Shown here: positions 51,750-59,909 of the stretch, piece after piece
Layout of the letters: every line of letters begins with the position of its first letter
Numbering within the stretch: the first letter of the stretch is position 1
Origin: Halobacterium zhouii
Lineage (GTDB): Archaea > Halobacteriota > Halobacteria > Halobacteriales > Halobacteriaceae
Reading direction: 5' to 3'
Length of the DNA: 64,000 nt
Assembly: GCF_021249405.1 (NCBI RefSeq)
Contig: NZ_CP089594.1
Coordinates: 1 to 64,000, forward strand
Program-made: the position numbers and the translations under genes
Notes under the pieces: model-generated
What the model was told of the DNA's origin: nothing
What the model saw: only the letters and a program-made list of their open reading frames with translations
Databases searched by the model: none

Positions 51750-51835
51750 CGCAAGGAAGAGGAGACCGCTGACCAGGTTGGCCGGTCAGTACACGTCTCC
51801 GATGGTGTTTCTGGCGGCTACGGTGGCGCTGGTGA

Positions 51836-52540
51836 CTAACGGTTCTGTCGCAGTTGCTCCTCGCGCAGTTCGCCGCGCGCGTGCCACGTCCGCGGACGGT
51901 ACGCGACGACGAGTCCGGCCGCGAAGTAGACCACGACGACGCCAACGACGACCGCACCTGGAATCAGTCCGATGGCGGCCGTCTCGAGCGGTGGGTCGGG
52001 GGAGAACGCGGTGATGCGGACGAGCCACGCGAGCAACAGGACGGCGAAAAGCGGCATGTAGACCCGGCGGAGTCGGTGCGCGATGGCCTCTTCGGTGGTG
52101 ATCTTGATGGTGGGGTCCCGGTAGTCCTCGGCGAGTCGCTCGCGCCAGTCCGGGTTTGCGGTGTCCATTCTGGGGTCGAGGCCGACCGACCAGACGTTCT
52201 CCTGGAGGGTGCGGACCCGCGAGCGCCAGATGTCGTAGCCGCGGTACCGCCGCGCCTCGATCACGAGGAAGACGGTGAGCGTCGCAGCGCCAACGAGAAT
52301 GATGTAGTGGGGATTGTCGGGACTCGAGAACGCCCACGTCAGGATAGCGGCCATCACGATGACCGCCCAGTTCGTGGTCGTGTCGAGGCGTTCCCGCCAG
52401 TACTTCATCCGGTGGATCTCGCCTCGGTAGAGGTGGGCCATCGACGAACTCGGTCCCATGTCCTCGTCGAGCAGTCCCTTTCCGACGTCCCGGAGGTCCG
52501 GGTCCGTCGGGTCGGCGTCCTCTGTCGGTGGATCTGTCAT
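51836..52540 (-). CDS. DUF2270 family membrane protein
   Basis: This 234-aa protein opens with an acidic leader and the family motif MAHLYRGEIHRMKYWRERLD (about 34-53). Two helices (about 57-92) and two more (about 162-215) follow, with ARRYRGYDIWRSRVRTLQEN between them. The function is unknown; the family is common in archaea and actinobacteria. It lies at the edge of the sulfur cluster but with no obvious link. Confidence 0.85.
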   Translation of the reverse strand: MTDPPTEDADPTDPDLRDVGKGLLDEDMGPSSSMAHLYRGEIHRMKYWRERLDTTTNWAVIVMAAILTWAFSSPDNPHYIILVGAATLTVFLVIEARRYRGYDIWRSRVRTLQENVWSVGLDPRMDTANPDWRERLAEDYRDPTIKITTEEAIAHRLRRVYMPLFAVLLLAWLVRITAFSPDPPLETAAIGLIPGAVVVGVVVVYFAAGLVVAYRPRTWHARGELREEQLRQNR

Positions 52541-52585
52541 TAGTAGACGTGTAGCGGAGGCAGGTCGATAGTCGGTTCGCCTTCG

Positions 52586-52981
52586 TCAGGCCGCGGGGAG
52601 TGTCTCGAGTACGCGTTCGAATCGTTCGTGGACCTCCGCAGCAATGTCGTCGAGGTCGTCGTTCTCGACCACCGAGAGCATGACCTCGGCGTCTACTGCG
52701 CTCACGCCGACCTCGCCGTCGTCGGTCTCGTAGACGACGACGTTACACGGCAACAGCGCCCCTACCTGCAGTTCCTCGTCGAGGGCCTGCTTCGCGAGCG
52801 GCGGGTTGCAGGCGCCGAGGATGCGGTACTGGCGGTACTCCTCGTCGAGTTTCTCCGCGAACGTCTGCTGGACGTCGATGTCGCTGAGGATGCCGAAGTC
52901 CTCGTCGGCCAGCGCGTCGATGGTCTGTTCGACGACGTCGTGGAACGCCCCGTCGACTCGCTTGTCCAGAGTATAGGACAT
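52586..52981 (-). CDS. DUF302 domain protein
   Basis: This 131-aa protein has the DUF302 fold: an N-terminal VVEQTIDALADEDFGILSDI, then ILGACNPPLAKQAL with the conserved Cys-Asn-Pro, and LLPCNVVVYE with a second Cys. DUF302 proteins frequently co-occur with rhodanese and persulfide-processing genes. The two Cys positions suggest a sulfur-binding role. The ATG at 52981 is preferred over 52990. It is the first gene of a minus-strand group with DsrE-like and TusA upstream. Confidence 0.88.
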   Translation of the reverse strand: MSYTLDKRVDGAFHDVVEQTIDALADEDFGILSDIDVQQTFAEKLDEEYRQYRILGACNPPLAKQALDEELQVGALLPCNVVVYETDDGEVGVSAVDAEVMLSVVENDDLDDIAAEVHERFERVLETLPAA

Positions 52982-53109
52982 ACTATCCAATTTAGCGGTG
53001 CCGTTCTTAGGCGTTGTGCACGTGTCGCGGCTGGGCGGGGGACGAGAGCCGCCGAGAACCGACAGGTGTGGCAGCGAGGAACGAGGCGAGGGAACGAAAA
53101 TCGCGGGGG

Positions 53110-53679
53110 TCAGACGAGCAGTTGGATGTCGGCATCGGCCATGTCCTGGATGGCCGTTGCGGCGCCGACGCCGGTCGTCACGCCGTCGTAGAAGTCGTCC
53201 TCGTCGTAGTCCATCAGGTCGATGGTCATCTGACAGGCCTGGAACTCGACCCCCATCTCGAGGGAGGTGTCGATGAGTTCCTCGATGGTGGCCGTGTCGT
53301 TGTCGTCGATGCGCTTTTCCATCATCTTCGTGGTCACGCGGTCCATGCCGGGGAGCGCGGCGACAGCGTTCGGAACGGGCATGTTGGGATTGCCGACCGA
53401 ACTCAGTTTGAGTTCCTTCGAGCGTTCCTCGTGGAGGATGTCGAGCCCCCAGAACGTGTGGAAGACGGTGACGTCGTAGCCGAATGCGGCGGCCGTGCTC
53501 GCGAGGATGAGCGGCGGGTACGCCATGTCGAGTGTGCCCTTCGTCGCGATAATCGACATCTTCTGCTGGTCGTCGTCGGTCGCCGCGGCGAGTTCCGTCT
53601 CCAGTTCGTCGATGCGAGCGGCGAGTTCGGCGCGCGAGGGCGCGTCCTCGTCCGCCGACGTTGGTGTGTCCGTACTCAT
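53110..53679 (-). CDS. DsrE/DsrF/DrsH-like family protein
   Basis: This 189-aa protein has an N-terminal acidic coiled-coil-like segment (RAELAARIDELETELAAATD) and a DsrE-like domain: SIIATKGTLDMAYPPLIL, TVFHTFWGLDIL, then the conserved cysteine in VEFQACQMTIDLM (about 152). The Cys matches the active position of sulfur-relay DsrE-type proteins. It is expected to pass persulfide sulfur between TusA and other carriers. It is between TusA and DUF302 on the same strand. Confidence 0.88.
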   Translation of the reverse strand: MSTDTPTSADEDAPSRAELAARIDELETELAAATDDDQQKMSIIATKGTLDMAYPPLILASTAAAFGYDVTVFHTFWGLDILHEERSKELKLSSVGNPNMPVPNAVAALPGMDRVTTKMMEKRIDDNDTATIEELIDTSLEMGVEFQACQMTIDLMDYDEDDFYDGVTTGVGAATAIQDMADADIQLLV

Positions 53680-53733
53680 GAGTGGAACGTGGGTGCTTGC
53701 TGGTCGGTGGTGATGCCGGTCTGTCTCATTGGT

Positions 53734-53976
53734 TCATTCGGTTTTGCGGACGTAGTGCGTGTACACGTCTTGGCCTTCCTGCTGGTCGACGAGTTCCACG
53801 CCGTCGGTCGTGTCCGCCCAGCCGCCGAGGTCGCTCATGCTCCCCGGGTCGGTCGCGAGGACTTCGAGGATCTCGCCTTCGGCTAGCTGGTCGATGTTCT
53901 GCTTGGTCTTGACGACGGGCATGGGGCAGTTCTCGCCCTTCACGTCGAGGGTCTCGTTGGCTTCGTACTCCGTCAT
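53734..53976 (-). CDS. tusA: TusA-family sulfur carrier
   Basis: This 80-aa protein has DVKGENCPMPVVKTKQ (residues 12-27), the CPxP motif with the sulfur-carrying Cys, and the conserved GEILEVLATDPGSMSD. TusA hands sulfur to downstream enzymes. It is divergent from the rhodanese/metallo-beta-lactamase gene across 205 bp that hold shared regulatory repeats, and it leads the minus-strand group with DsrE-like and DUF302. Confidence 0.93.
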   Translation of the reverse strand: MTEYEANETLDVKGENCPMPVVKTKQNIDQLAEGEILEVLATDPGSMSDLGGWADTTDGVELVDQQEGQDVYTHYVRKTE

Positions 53977-54046
53977 GGTATTGACTTCACGGCCCAATAT
54001 CGTCCTGGGCAGGAAAAGCGTGTCGATAGTATATTTCCAGATTAGC

Positions 54047-54119
54047 AATACTCTATGGTGGGCTGGCCCGAATATCTGGTATTGTGGTTTCAGAACTAGT
54101 GAAGGTGGATTAGAGTATT
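54047..54119. promoter_or_regulatory. Inverted AATACTCTA / TAGAGTATT pair in a divergent promoter
   Basis: A 9-bp element AATACTCTA at 54047-54055 and its exact reverse complement TAGAGTATT at 54111-54119. Read toward its own gene, each is TAGAGTATT: one ends 71 nt before tusA, the other 63 nt before the rhodanese/MBL gene. A TATA-like CTTATC (54148-54153) follows on the plus side. These look like operator copies for one regulator. Confidence 0.6.
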
Positions 54120-54181
54120 GTGTAGTATGCGGTCTTCTATACAAAGCCTTATCTGCGGGGAGTCGATAGACTGGAGTGAAG

Positions 54182-55363
54182 ATGACCACAGGGGAACCTC
54201 CCGACGCCGACGACGCGGTGGCAACGACCACGCCAACCGAACTCAAAACTCGCATCGACAGCGGCGATAACGTGTTCATCCTCGACGCGCGCTCGGAAGA
54301 CGACTTCGAGGAGTGGCACATCGACGGCGAGAACGTCGACACCGTGAACTACCCGTACTTCGAGGTGCTCGACGGCGTTCCCGAGGACCTCCACGACGCC
54401 CTTCCCGATGACCAGCGAATCACCGTCCTCTGTGCGAAGGGCGGGTCCAGTGAACTCGTCGCCGACAACCTCGACGACGAGGGCTACGACGTCGACCACC
54501 TCGAACGCGGCATGCAGGGATGGGCGCGCGTCTACGAGACGGAGACGTTCGACACAGCCACGGACGCGACGGTCGTCCAGTACCGCCGCCCCTCCAGTGG
54601 CTGTCTCGCGTACCTCGTCGTCGACGACGGCGAAGCCGCCGTCGTCGACCCGCTGCGCGCGTTCACGGACACCTACCTCGAGGACGTCCGAGAACTGGAC
54701 GCCGAACTCACGTACGCCATCGACACGCACATCCACGCCGACCACGTCTCCGGCGTCCGCGAACTCGCAGAGGAGACGGACGCCACCACGGTCCTGCCGG
54801 CGGACGCCGCCGACCGCGGCGTCGAGTACGACGTGTCCTACGAGACTGTCACCGACGGCGATACGCTCGCTGTCGGCGACACAGAAATCGAGGCCGTCGC
54901 CACGCCCGGCCACACCACCGGCATGACCGCCTACCGGGTCGGGGACGTCCTGTTCACGGGCGACGGCCTGTTCACCGAGAGCGTCGCTCGTCCCGACCTC
55001 GAGGACCCTGACGCCGCCGAGGACGCCGCGCGAACCCTCTACGAGAGCCTACAGGACCGTGTCCTGGCACTGCCCGAGGACACCGTCGTCGCGCCGGCGC
55101 ACTTCAGCGACGCCGCGACGCCGAACGACGACGGGACGTACACCGCTCCCCTCGGCGACCTGGTCGACCGGATGGACGCCCTCTCGATGGACGAAACAGC
55201 GTTCGTCGAGTTCATCGTCTCCGACGTGCCGCCTCGACCGGCCAACCACGAGGACATCATCGCGACCAACCTCGGGCGGCAGTCGCCCGGCGACGAGGAG
55301 GCGTTCGAACTCGAACTCGGCCCGAACAACTGCGCCGCAAGCGACGAGGCGCTGACCAACTGA
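54182..55363 (+). CDS. Rhodanese plus metallo-beta-lactamase fusion (persulfide dioxygenase-like)
   Basis: This 393-aa protein has an N-terminal rhodanese domain (about 10-115) with FILDARSEDDFEEWH and the cysteine loop VLCAKGGSS (about 82). A metallo-beta-lactamase domain (about 130-345) follows, with THIHADHVSG (about 182), TPGHTTGMT and FTGDGLF. This order resembles CstB/ETHE1-type persulfide enzymes that oxidise or transfer sulfane sulfur, in reverse domain order to some. The C-terminus carries LELGPNNCAAS with a Cys near the end, also found in the paralog at 58764. It is followed at once by two YeeE/YedE genes. Confidence 0.9.
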   Translation: MTTGEPPDADDAVATTTPTELKTRIDSGDNVFILDARSEDDFEEWHIDGENVDTVNYPYFEVLDGVPEDLHDALPDDQRITVLCAKGGSSELVADNLDDEGYDVDHLERGMQGWARVYETETFDTATDATVVQYRRPSSGCLAYLVVDDGEAAVVDPLRAFTDTYLEDVRELDAELTYAIDTHIHADHVSGVRELAEETDATTVLPADAADRGVEYDVSYETVTDGDTLAVGDTEIEAVATPGHTTGMTAYRVGDVLFTGDGLFTESVARPDLEDPDAAEDAARTLYESLQDRVLALPEDTVVAPAHFSDAATPNDDGTYTAPLGDLVDRMDALSMDETAFVEFIVSDVPPRPANHEDIIATNLGRQSPGDEEAFELELGPNNCAASDEALTN

Positions 55364-55365
55364 CG

Positions 55366-55866
55366 ATGGACCCACTCGTATTGCAACTCGCAGCCAGCGA
55401 CCCCTTCCCGCGGGGAGTACTGCCGTACCTCGTCGGCGGCCTGTTCGTCGGCCTGGGCGCGGCCGTCATCTACCTCGCGACCGGGATCATCGCGGGCGCG
55501 AGCACGTTCCTCGAATCGACGCTGTCGTACGTCTCGGATGTCGACCGGTTCAACCGCTTCAAGTACGTCCAGTCTCGGGGCTGGCGGGTCGTGTTCACGC
55601 TCGGCATCGTCAGCGGCGCGGCCGTTTGGGGGTTCGCCCTGGCGCCCGACCCGACCGCCTGGACGACCGACGTGCAGTGGTGGCGGTTGCTCGCGGGCGG
55701 CGTGCTCGTGGGCGTCGGCACGCGCGTCGGCAAGGGATGTACGTCCGGCCACGGCGTCTGCGGCGTCGGGTCGCTCTCGAACACCTCGCTCGTGAACGTC
55801 GCGACCTTCCTGGTCACCGCGATCGGGACCGCCCAACTCGTGCAGGCCCTCGGGGTGATGCCATGA
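55366..55866 (+). CDS. YeeE/YedE family sulfur transporter, first half
   Basis: This 166-aa protein has four to five helices and the signature GTRVGKGCTSGHGVCG (about 115-130) with two cysteines. YeeE/YedE (TsuA-type) proteins take up thiosulfate or sulfur compounds. It is half the length of the full transporter and directly precedes the second half (4-nt overlap), so the two probably form one transporter. It starts 3 nt after the rhodanese/MBL stop. Confidence 0.92.
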   Translation: MDPLVLQLAASDPFPRGVLPYLVGGLFVGLGAAVIYLATGIIAGASTFLESTLSYVSDVDRFNRFKYVQSRGWRVVFTLGIVSGAAVWGFALAPDPTAWTTDVQWWRLLAGGVLVGVGTRVGKGCTSGHGVCGVGSLSNTSLVNVATFLVTAIGTAQLVQALGVMP

Positions 55867-56360
55867 GTAGCGAATCTCCGACGAACGCAGGCGACGAGCG
55901 CGGAGGCGAGAGCGGTGGCGGGCGCAGTCCGCTGTTCCTCCCGGTCATCTACGTCGGCGGACTGGTCTTCGGCCTCGGACTCGCCATCAGCGGGATGGCG
56001 CGGCCGGAGGTCGTCCTCGACTTCCTCCAGTTCGAAGACTTCGGTCTCCTGTTCGTGATGGGCGGGGCCGCCGTCGTCACCGGCATCACCTTCACCGTCG
56101 CGACGCGGTACCTCGACCGCGCGCCGCTCACGGCGCGCGAGTACACGCGCCGACTGAAGTCCTTCGACCGGAACGTACTCGTGGGCGGCGCCATCTTCGG
56201 CGTCGGCTGGGGACTATCGGGCATCTGTCCGGGCGCCGCGTACGCGAGTCTCGGGGTCGGAAACTACCCGATTCTGTGGGCGGTCGCCGGCATGTTCCTC
56301 GGCGCCTACGCACAGGGTTTCGTCCGGTCGCTCGGTACCGACGACGAGCCATCCAGCTAA
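55863..56360 (+). CDS. YeeE/YedE family sulfur transporter, second half (DUF6691-like)
   Basis: This 165-aa protein has a disordered Ser/Glu-rich N-terminus (1-23), then LPVIYVGGLVFGLGLAISGM, and the conserved FGVGWGLSGICPGAAYASLG (about 116-135). It has four helices. It is the partner half of the 55366 protein, and the two overlap by ATGA. Its cysteine in GICPG corresponds to the GCTSGHG side of the first half. Confidence 0.92.
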   Translation: MSSESPTNAGDERGGESGGGRSPLFLPVIYVGGLVFGLGLAISGMARPEVVLDFLQFEDFGLLFVMGGAAVVTGITFTVATRYLDRAPLTAREYTRRLKSFDRNVLVGGAIFGVGWGLSGICPGAAYASLGVGNYPILWAVAGMFLGAYAQGFVRSLGTDDEPSS

Positions 56361-56400
56361 CTGACAATGACACAGGACGCGCATTCGACCCGACGGCCGC

Positions 56401-56406
56401 AGTATT
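56401..56406. promoter_or_regulatory. AGTATT half-site before DUF7512
   Basis: AGTATTGCCC, 51 nt before the ATG at 56452. One of several copies of this half-site in promoters of the sulfur cluster. Confidence 0.35.
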
Positions 56407-56451
56407 GCCCGATAGTGGAAATGGTGCTCAACACAGCGGAGGGGACGTAGC

Positions 56452-56601
56452 ATGTTCGGAATCGAATCACTCGGTGATACGGCACAGGCGCTCGCGACCG
56501 TTGGTCTGGTCTTCGCGGAAGCGCTCGTGCTGTACGTGGGGTATGGCGCACTCAGTAGCACGCTCGGTTCGACCGTGGTCGGAGCGGTCGGGGGTGACTG
56601 A
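56452..56601 (+). CDS. DUF7512-like small membrane protein
   Basis: This 49-aa protein begins MFGIESLGDTAQALATVG and has one to two hydrophobic stretches (LVFAEALVLYVGYGAL). It matches a haloarchaeal small-protein family annotated DUF7512 (recalled from memory) that sits before TauE/SafE genes. The stop at 56601 is 2 nt before the next ATG. It may be an accessory subunit of the permease. It is too short for many gene finders. Confidence 0.75.
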   Translation: MFGIESLGDTAQALATVGLVFAEALVLYVGYGALSSTLGSTVVGAVGGD

Positions 56602-56603
56602 CG

Positions 56604-57602
56604 ATGGCGATATTCGGTACGAGTCTCGCCATGGTCGCGGTGTTCGTAGGGTTCGGCCTGCTCATCGGGACCCTGTTCGGGTTCTTCGGCATGGGGGGTT
56701 CGTTCCTCGTGACGCCCGCACTGCTCGTGATGGGGTACCCGTCGACGGTCGCTGTCGGGAGTGGTCTGGCGTTCGTCTTCGGGACGAGCGTCATCGGGGC
56801 GCTCCGGCACCGGGACCACGGCCAGGTCGACTACAAGCTCGCGACCATCATGACCGTCGCGATGACCCTCGGCATCGAGGGCGGGAAGAGCGTCGTGTTC
56901 TTTCTGGAAGCGACCGGCATGGCCGACCTCATCATCAACGTCGCGTACGTCGGACTGCTCGCCGGCGTCGGCCTACTCACGTTGCGTGACGCGTGGAGCG
57001 ACGACGACGGTACCGACACCGACAGCGACCTCGCCGACCGCGTCCAGTCCATCCACATCCCGCCGATGGTGACACTCCGCGGCGGCGTCCGCGTCTCCGG
57101 GACGATCATATTCGCCGTCGGCCTCGTCATCGGTATCCTGTCGGGCTTCCTCGGCGTCGGCGGCGGCTTCCTCCTGATGCCCGCGATGATGTATGGGCTC
57201 GGAGTGCCCGCCGCCATCGCCGTCGGAACGGACATCCTCCAGATCACCATTTCGGGGGCGTTCGGCGCCTTCACGTACGCCCAGTCCGGGTCCGTCGCGC
57301 TGCCCGTCGTCGGATTCCTGTTGCTCGGGAGTGCGCTCGGTGCCCGCGTCGGCGCGGGCGCGACGAATCTCGTCGACGAGGACGAGATCAAGGGTTACTT
57401 CGCCGCGATGCTGCTCGCCGGCAGTGTCGCGGTCGCGTCGAACAAGCTCGGAACCGTCTACGGAATCGAACTCCTCAACACCCTGAGCACCGTACTGATT
57501 TTCGGTTCGGCGCTGCTCGTCAGCGGCGCCGTCGTGCTCGCGGCCGTCTGCCGCCTGCGTGACGACCAGACAGGGACGTGGTGTCAGCTCACCACGTCGT
57601 AG
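56604..57602 (+). CDS. TauE/SafE family permease
   Basis: This 332-aa protein has about eight helices, with family motifs FGFFGMGGSFLVTPALLVMG (about 30-49) and LSGFLGVGGGFLLMPAMMYG (about 179-198). A charged loop of about 30 residues (DDDGTDTDSD) separates the halves. It probably exports sulfite or a related anion produced by the persulfide enzymes. It is tightly linked to DUF7512. Confidence 0.9.
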   Translation: MAIFGTSLAMVAVFVGFGLLIGTLFGFFGMGGSFLVTPALLVMGYPSTVAVGSGLAFVFGTSVIGALRHRDHGQVDYKLATIMTVAMTLGIEGGKSVVFFLEATGMADLIINVAYVGLLAGVGLLTLRDAWSDDDGTDTDSDLADRVQSIHIPPMVTLRGGVRVSGTIIFAVGLVIGILSGFLGVGGGFLLMPAMMYGLGVPAAIAVGTDILQITISGAFGAFTYAQSGSVALPVVGFLLLGSALGARVGAGATNLVDEDEIKGYFAAMLLAGSVAVASNKLGTVYGIELLNTLSTVLIFGSALLVSGAVVLAAVCRLRDDQTGTWCQLTTS

Positions 57603-57654
57603 GCAGAATCAGCGCCGGCCGCCGATCGAAACGCCGGAGAGACCACTCGTCTTC

Positions 57655-58023
57655 TCACTGAATCAGTCCGCGGAGAAACGAGGCGACGCGATACAGGCGT
57701 GTGTTCCGTTCGTACTGCTGCCAGCCCGCGTACCCGCCGGTGAGAGTCGCCACAGAGTACCCCTGTTCGTCGAGGTGGTCGGTGGCTTTTCGCGCGACGA
57801 CGCCGGCCTTGCACACCGTGACGACTGCCGCGTCGTCGGGGACGGCGTCGAGGTGAGCGTCGAGGGCGTCCGTCTCGCCACGTCGCAACTCGTGGTACAC
57901 AGGCGCGTTGTGGCTGTCCGGGATGTGGGCCTGCCGGTAGGCCTCTCTGGGACGGACGTCGAGGACGAAGACGTCGTCGTCGGTCCGACGGTCGTCGAGC
58001 CGCGCCGGGCCGACGCTACGCAT
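57655..58023 (-). CDS. Rhodanese-like domain protein
   Basis: This 122-aa single rhodanese domain has VFVLDVRPREAYRQAHIPDS (about 18-37) and the active cysteine in VVTVCKAGVVARKA (about 68). It ends with LTGGYAGWQQYER. It overlaps the methyltransferase gene by 8 nt on the same strand, so the two form an operon. It could transfer sulfane sulfur to a small acceptor. Confidence 0.88.
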   Translation of the reverse strand: MRSVGPARLDDRRTDDDVFVLDVRPREAYRQAHIPDSHNAPVYHELRRGETDALDAHLDAVPDDAAVVTVCKAGVVARKATDHLDEQGYSVATLTGGYAGWQQYERNTRLYRVASFLRGLIQ

Positions 58024-58579
58024 CGTTGACGGCGGCGATGAGGAGCGTCTCGGGGCGGGTAGCTGTGAACTCGATGCGGAAGCCGGCGTCGCGGAGGGCG
58101 GCGGTCACCTCGCTGGCGGTGAACCGCTCCGCGAGCGGCGGACCGTCCTCGCCGGTGCCGTCTGCCGACCAGTCGGCGACGACGAGGCGGCCGCCGGGTG
58201 CGAGCACGCGCTCGAGTTCTGAGAGCGCCTGGTCGCTCGCGAACTCGTGGTAGGTCATCGTGGAGATGGCGCGGTCGAGGTGGTCGGCCGCGAACGGCAA
58301 GTCCTCGACGCCAGCGGTCACGAGTTCGGTGTTCTCGGGGACGCCTTTGTCCCGGTAGTACTCGTGCATCGCCTCCTGGACGTCCACGGCGTAGACGCGG
58401 GCAGCGTGCGGGGCGATGGTGTCCGTGTAGAAGCCGGTGCCGCTGCCCAGGTCGGCGACAGTGTGGTCGTCGGTGAGGTCGAGCGCCCAGTGGAGTTCCT
58501 CCCGCGAGACGTACCGGTAGCGTTCGGCGGCGTCCTCCAGTTTTGCGGCCTTCGACGCGTCGAACGTGTGGTGACCCAT
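58016..58579 (-). CDS. Class I SAM-dependent methyltransferase
   Basis: This 187-aa protein has the SAM motif VADLGSGTGFYTDTI (about 40-54), the acidic loop YAVDVQEAM, and the post-motif LERVLAPGGRLVVADWSA (about 127-144). It is of the UbiE/Methyltransf_11 type. The substrate is unknown; next to sulfur genes it might methylate a thiol or detoxify sulfide, but that is inference. The start at 58579 begins MGHHTFDASKAA. It is coupled to the rhodanese gene. Confidence 0.88.
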   Translation of the reverse strand: MGHHTFDASKAAKLEDAAERYRYVSREELHWALDLTDDHTVADLGSGTGFYTDTIAPHAARVYAVDVQEAMHEYYRDKGVPENTELVTAGVEDLPFAADHLDRAISTMTYHEFASDQALSELERVLAPGGRLVVADWSADGTGEDGPPLAERFTASEVTAALRDAGFRIEFTATRPETLLIAAVNDA

Positions 58580-58750
58580 GTACCACAGTTGTGGGCGTGT
58601 CGTGAAATAGATGGTGTTGTGGATACTACTTCCTGCGGGTCGGTATAGAGCTGCTCGGCTTCTGAATACCACGAATGGAAACACCGTACTGCTGGTTCGT
58701 TTGTGTCGGTGACTGCTTGTGCCAACAGATTTATGCCGAAGTGACTGCAT

Positions 58751-58756
58751 AGTATT
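58751..58756. promoter_or_regulatory. AGTATT half-site between TATA-like box and start
   Basis: AGTATT lies 8-13 nt before the ATG at 58764. The TATA-like GATTTATG (58729-58736) is just upstream, so a protein bound here could block transcription. Confidence 0.4.
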
Positions 58757-58763
58757 GGGTGTA

Positions 58764-59885
58764 ATGAGCAATACAACGACCGAGCCGTCCGAGGTCGCAC
58801 GCCGAGTCGCCGACGATGACGAGGACCCGTTTATCCTCGACGTGCGCAACGAGGACGCTTACGAGGAGTGGCAGATTCCTGGGAGCACGAACATTCCCGT
58901 GTACGACGAACTCCTGGAGTACGACTACTCCGGTCTCGAGGCCCACCTCGACGAACTCCCCGAGGACCGAAAGATCGCGGTGGTCTGCGTCGGTGGCGTC
59001 ACGTCCGCGCGCGCCGCAGAGTTCCTCCGCGAGCAGGGCTACGACGCGGAATCCATCGACAACGGGATGAACGGCTGGGGGCGCGTCCACCGCCAGTACG
59101 ACGTGCCTGACGCCGACGGCGTCGTTCAGGTCGTGCGCCCGGGCACGGGCTGTGTCTCCTATCTCGCCCACGACGACGGCGAAGCGGTCGTCGTCGACCC
59201 CACGCAGTACGTCGACGTTTACCTGAACGCCGCCGACGAGCGCGACCTGGACATCGTCGGCGTCGCGGACACGCACGCCCACGCCGACCACGTCTCCGGC
59301 GCGCGCCGCCTCGCCGGCGAACTCGACGTCCCGTACTACCTCCACGGCGAGGACACCGGCGAACTCGAGGAAGTCAGCGAAATCGCCGACGGCGACACTA
59401 TCCCGGTCGGTGACCGCGAACTCGAGGTCATCCACACGCCCGGCCACACGCCAGGCAGCGTCTCCTTCGCGTTCGAGGACGCGCTGCTCTCTGGGGACAC
59501 GCTGTTCCTCCGGAGCGTCGGCCGCCCCGACCTCGAGGACAGCAGCGAGGACGCCGTCCGCGAGGCTGCGAGCCGACTGTTCGACAGCCTCGACGACCTC
59601 GTCGACCGCGACGACGACACCGTCGTTCTCCCCGGACACTTCAGCGACGAGACGGCACGCCCGCTCGCGACAGACCTCGGCGACCTGACAGCGGAGTCGA
59701 CGAACGAACTCCTGAGCTACGTCGAGGACGGTGACGAATCGGCGTTCGTCGAAACCATCGTCGAAAGCCTGGCCGACGAACCCGCGAACTACAACGAGAT
59801 CAAGCAGATCAACTGGGGCAAAGAACAGCCCGGCAGCGACGTCGAGGCGCTCGAACTCGGTCCCAACAACTGCGCCGCGAACTAA
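58764..59885 (+). CDS. Rhodanese plus metallo-beta-lactamase fusion, second copy
   Basis: This 373-aa paralog of the 54182 protein has the same order: rhodanese domain (FILDVRNEDAYEEWQIPGS; cysteine loop VVCVGGVTSA, about 75) and metallo-beta-lactamase (THAHADHVSG, about 175; TPGHTPGSVSF; LSGDTLF). Its last residues, LELGPNNCAAN, carry the same near-terminal cysteine. It is expected to act on glutathione-free persulfides or thiol persulfides in this low-glutathione lineage. It is divergent from the methyltransferase gene and precedes an MFS transporter. Confidence 0.9.
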   Translation: MSNTTTEPSEVARRVADDDEDPFILDVRNEDAYEEWQIPGSTNIPVYDELLEYDYSGLEAHLDELPEDRKIAVVCVGGVTSARAAEFLREQGYDAESIDNGMNGWGRVHRQYDVPDADGVVQVVRPGTGCVSYLAHDDGEAVVVDPTQYVDVYLNAADERDLDIVGVADTHAHADHVSGARRLAGELDVPYYLHGEDTGELEEVSEIADGDTIPVGDRELEVIHTPGHTPGSVSFAFEDALLSGDTLFLRSVGRPDLEDSSEDAVREAASRLFDSLDDLVDRDDDTVVLPGHFSDETARPLATDLGDLTAESTNELLSYVEDGDESAFVETIVESLADEPANYNEIKQINWGKEQPGSDVEALELGPNNCAAN

Positions 59886-59909
59886 CGCCGTTCCAGTTTC
59901 TTCGCACCT

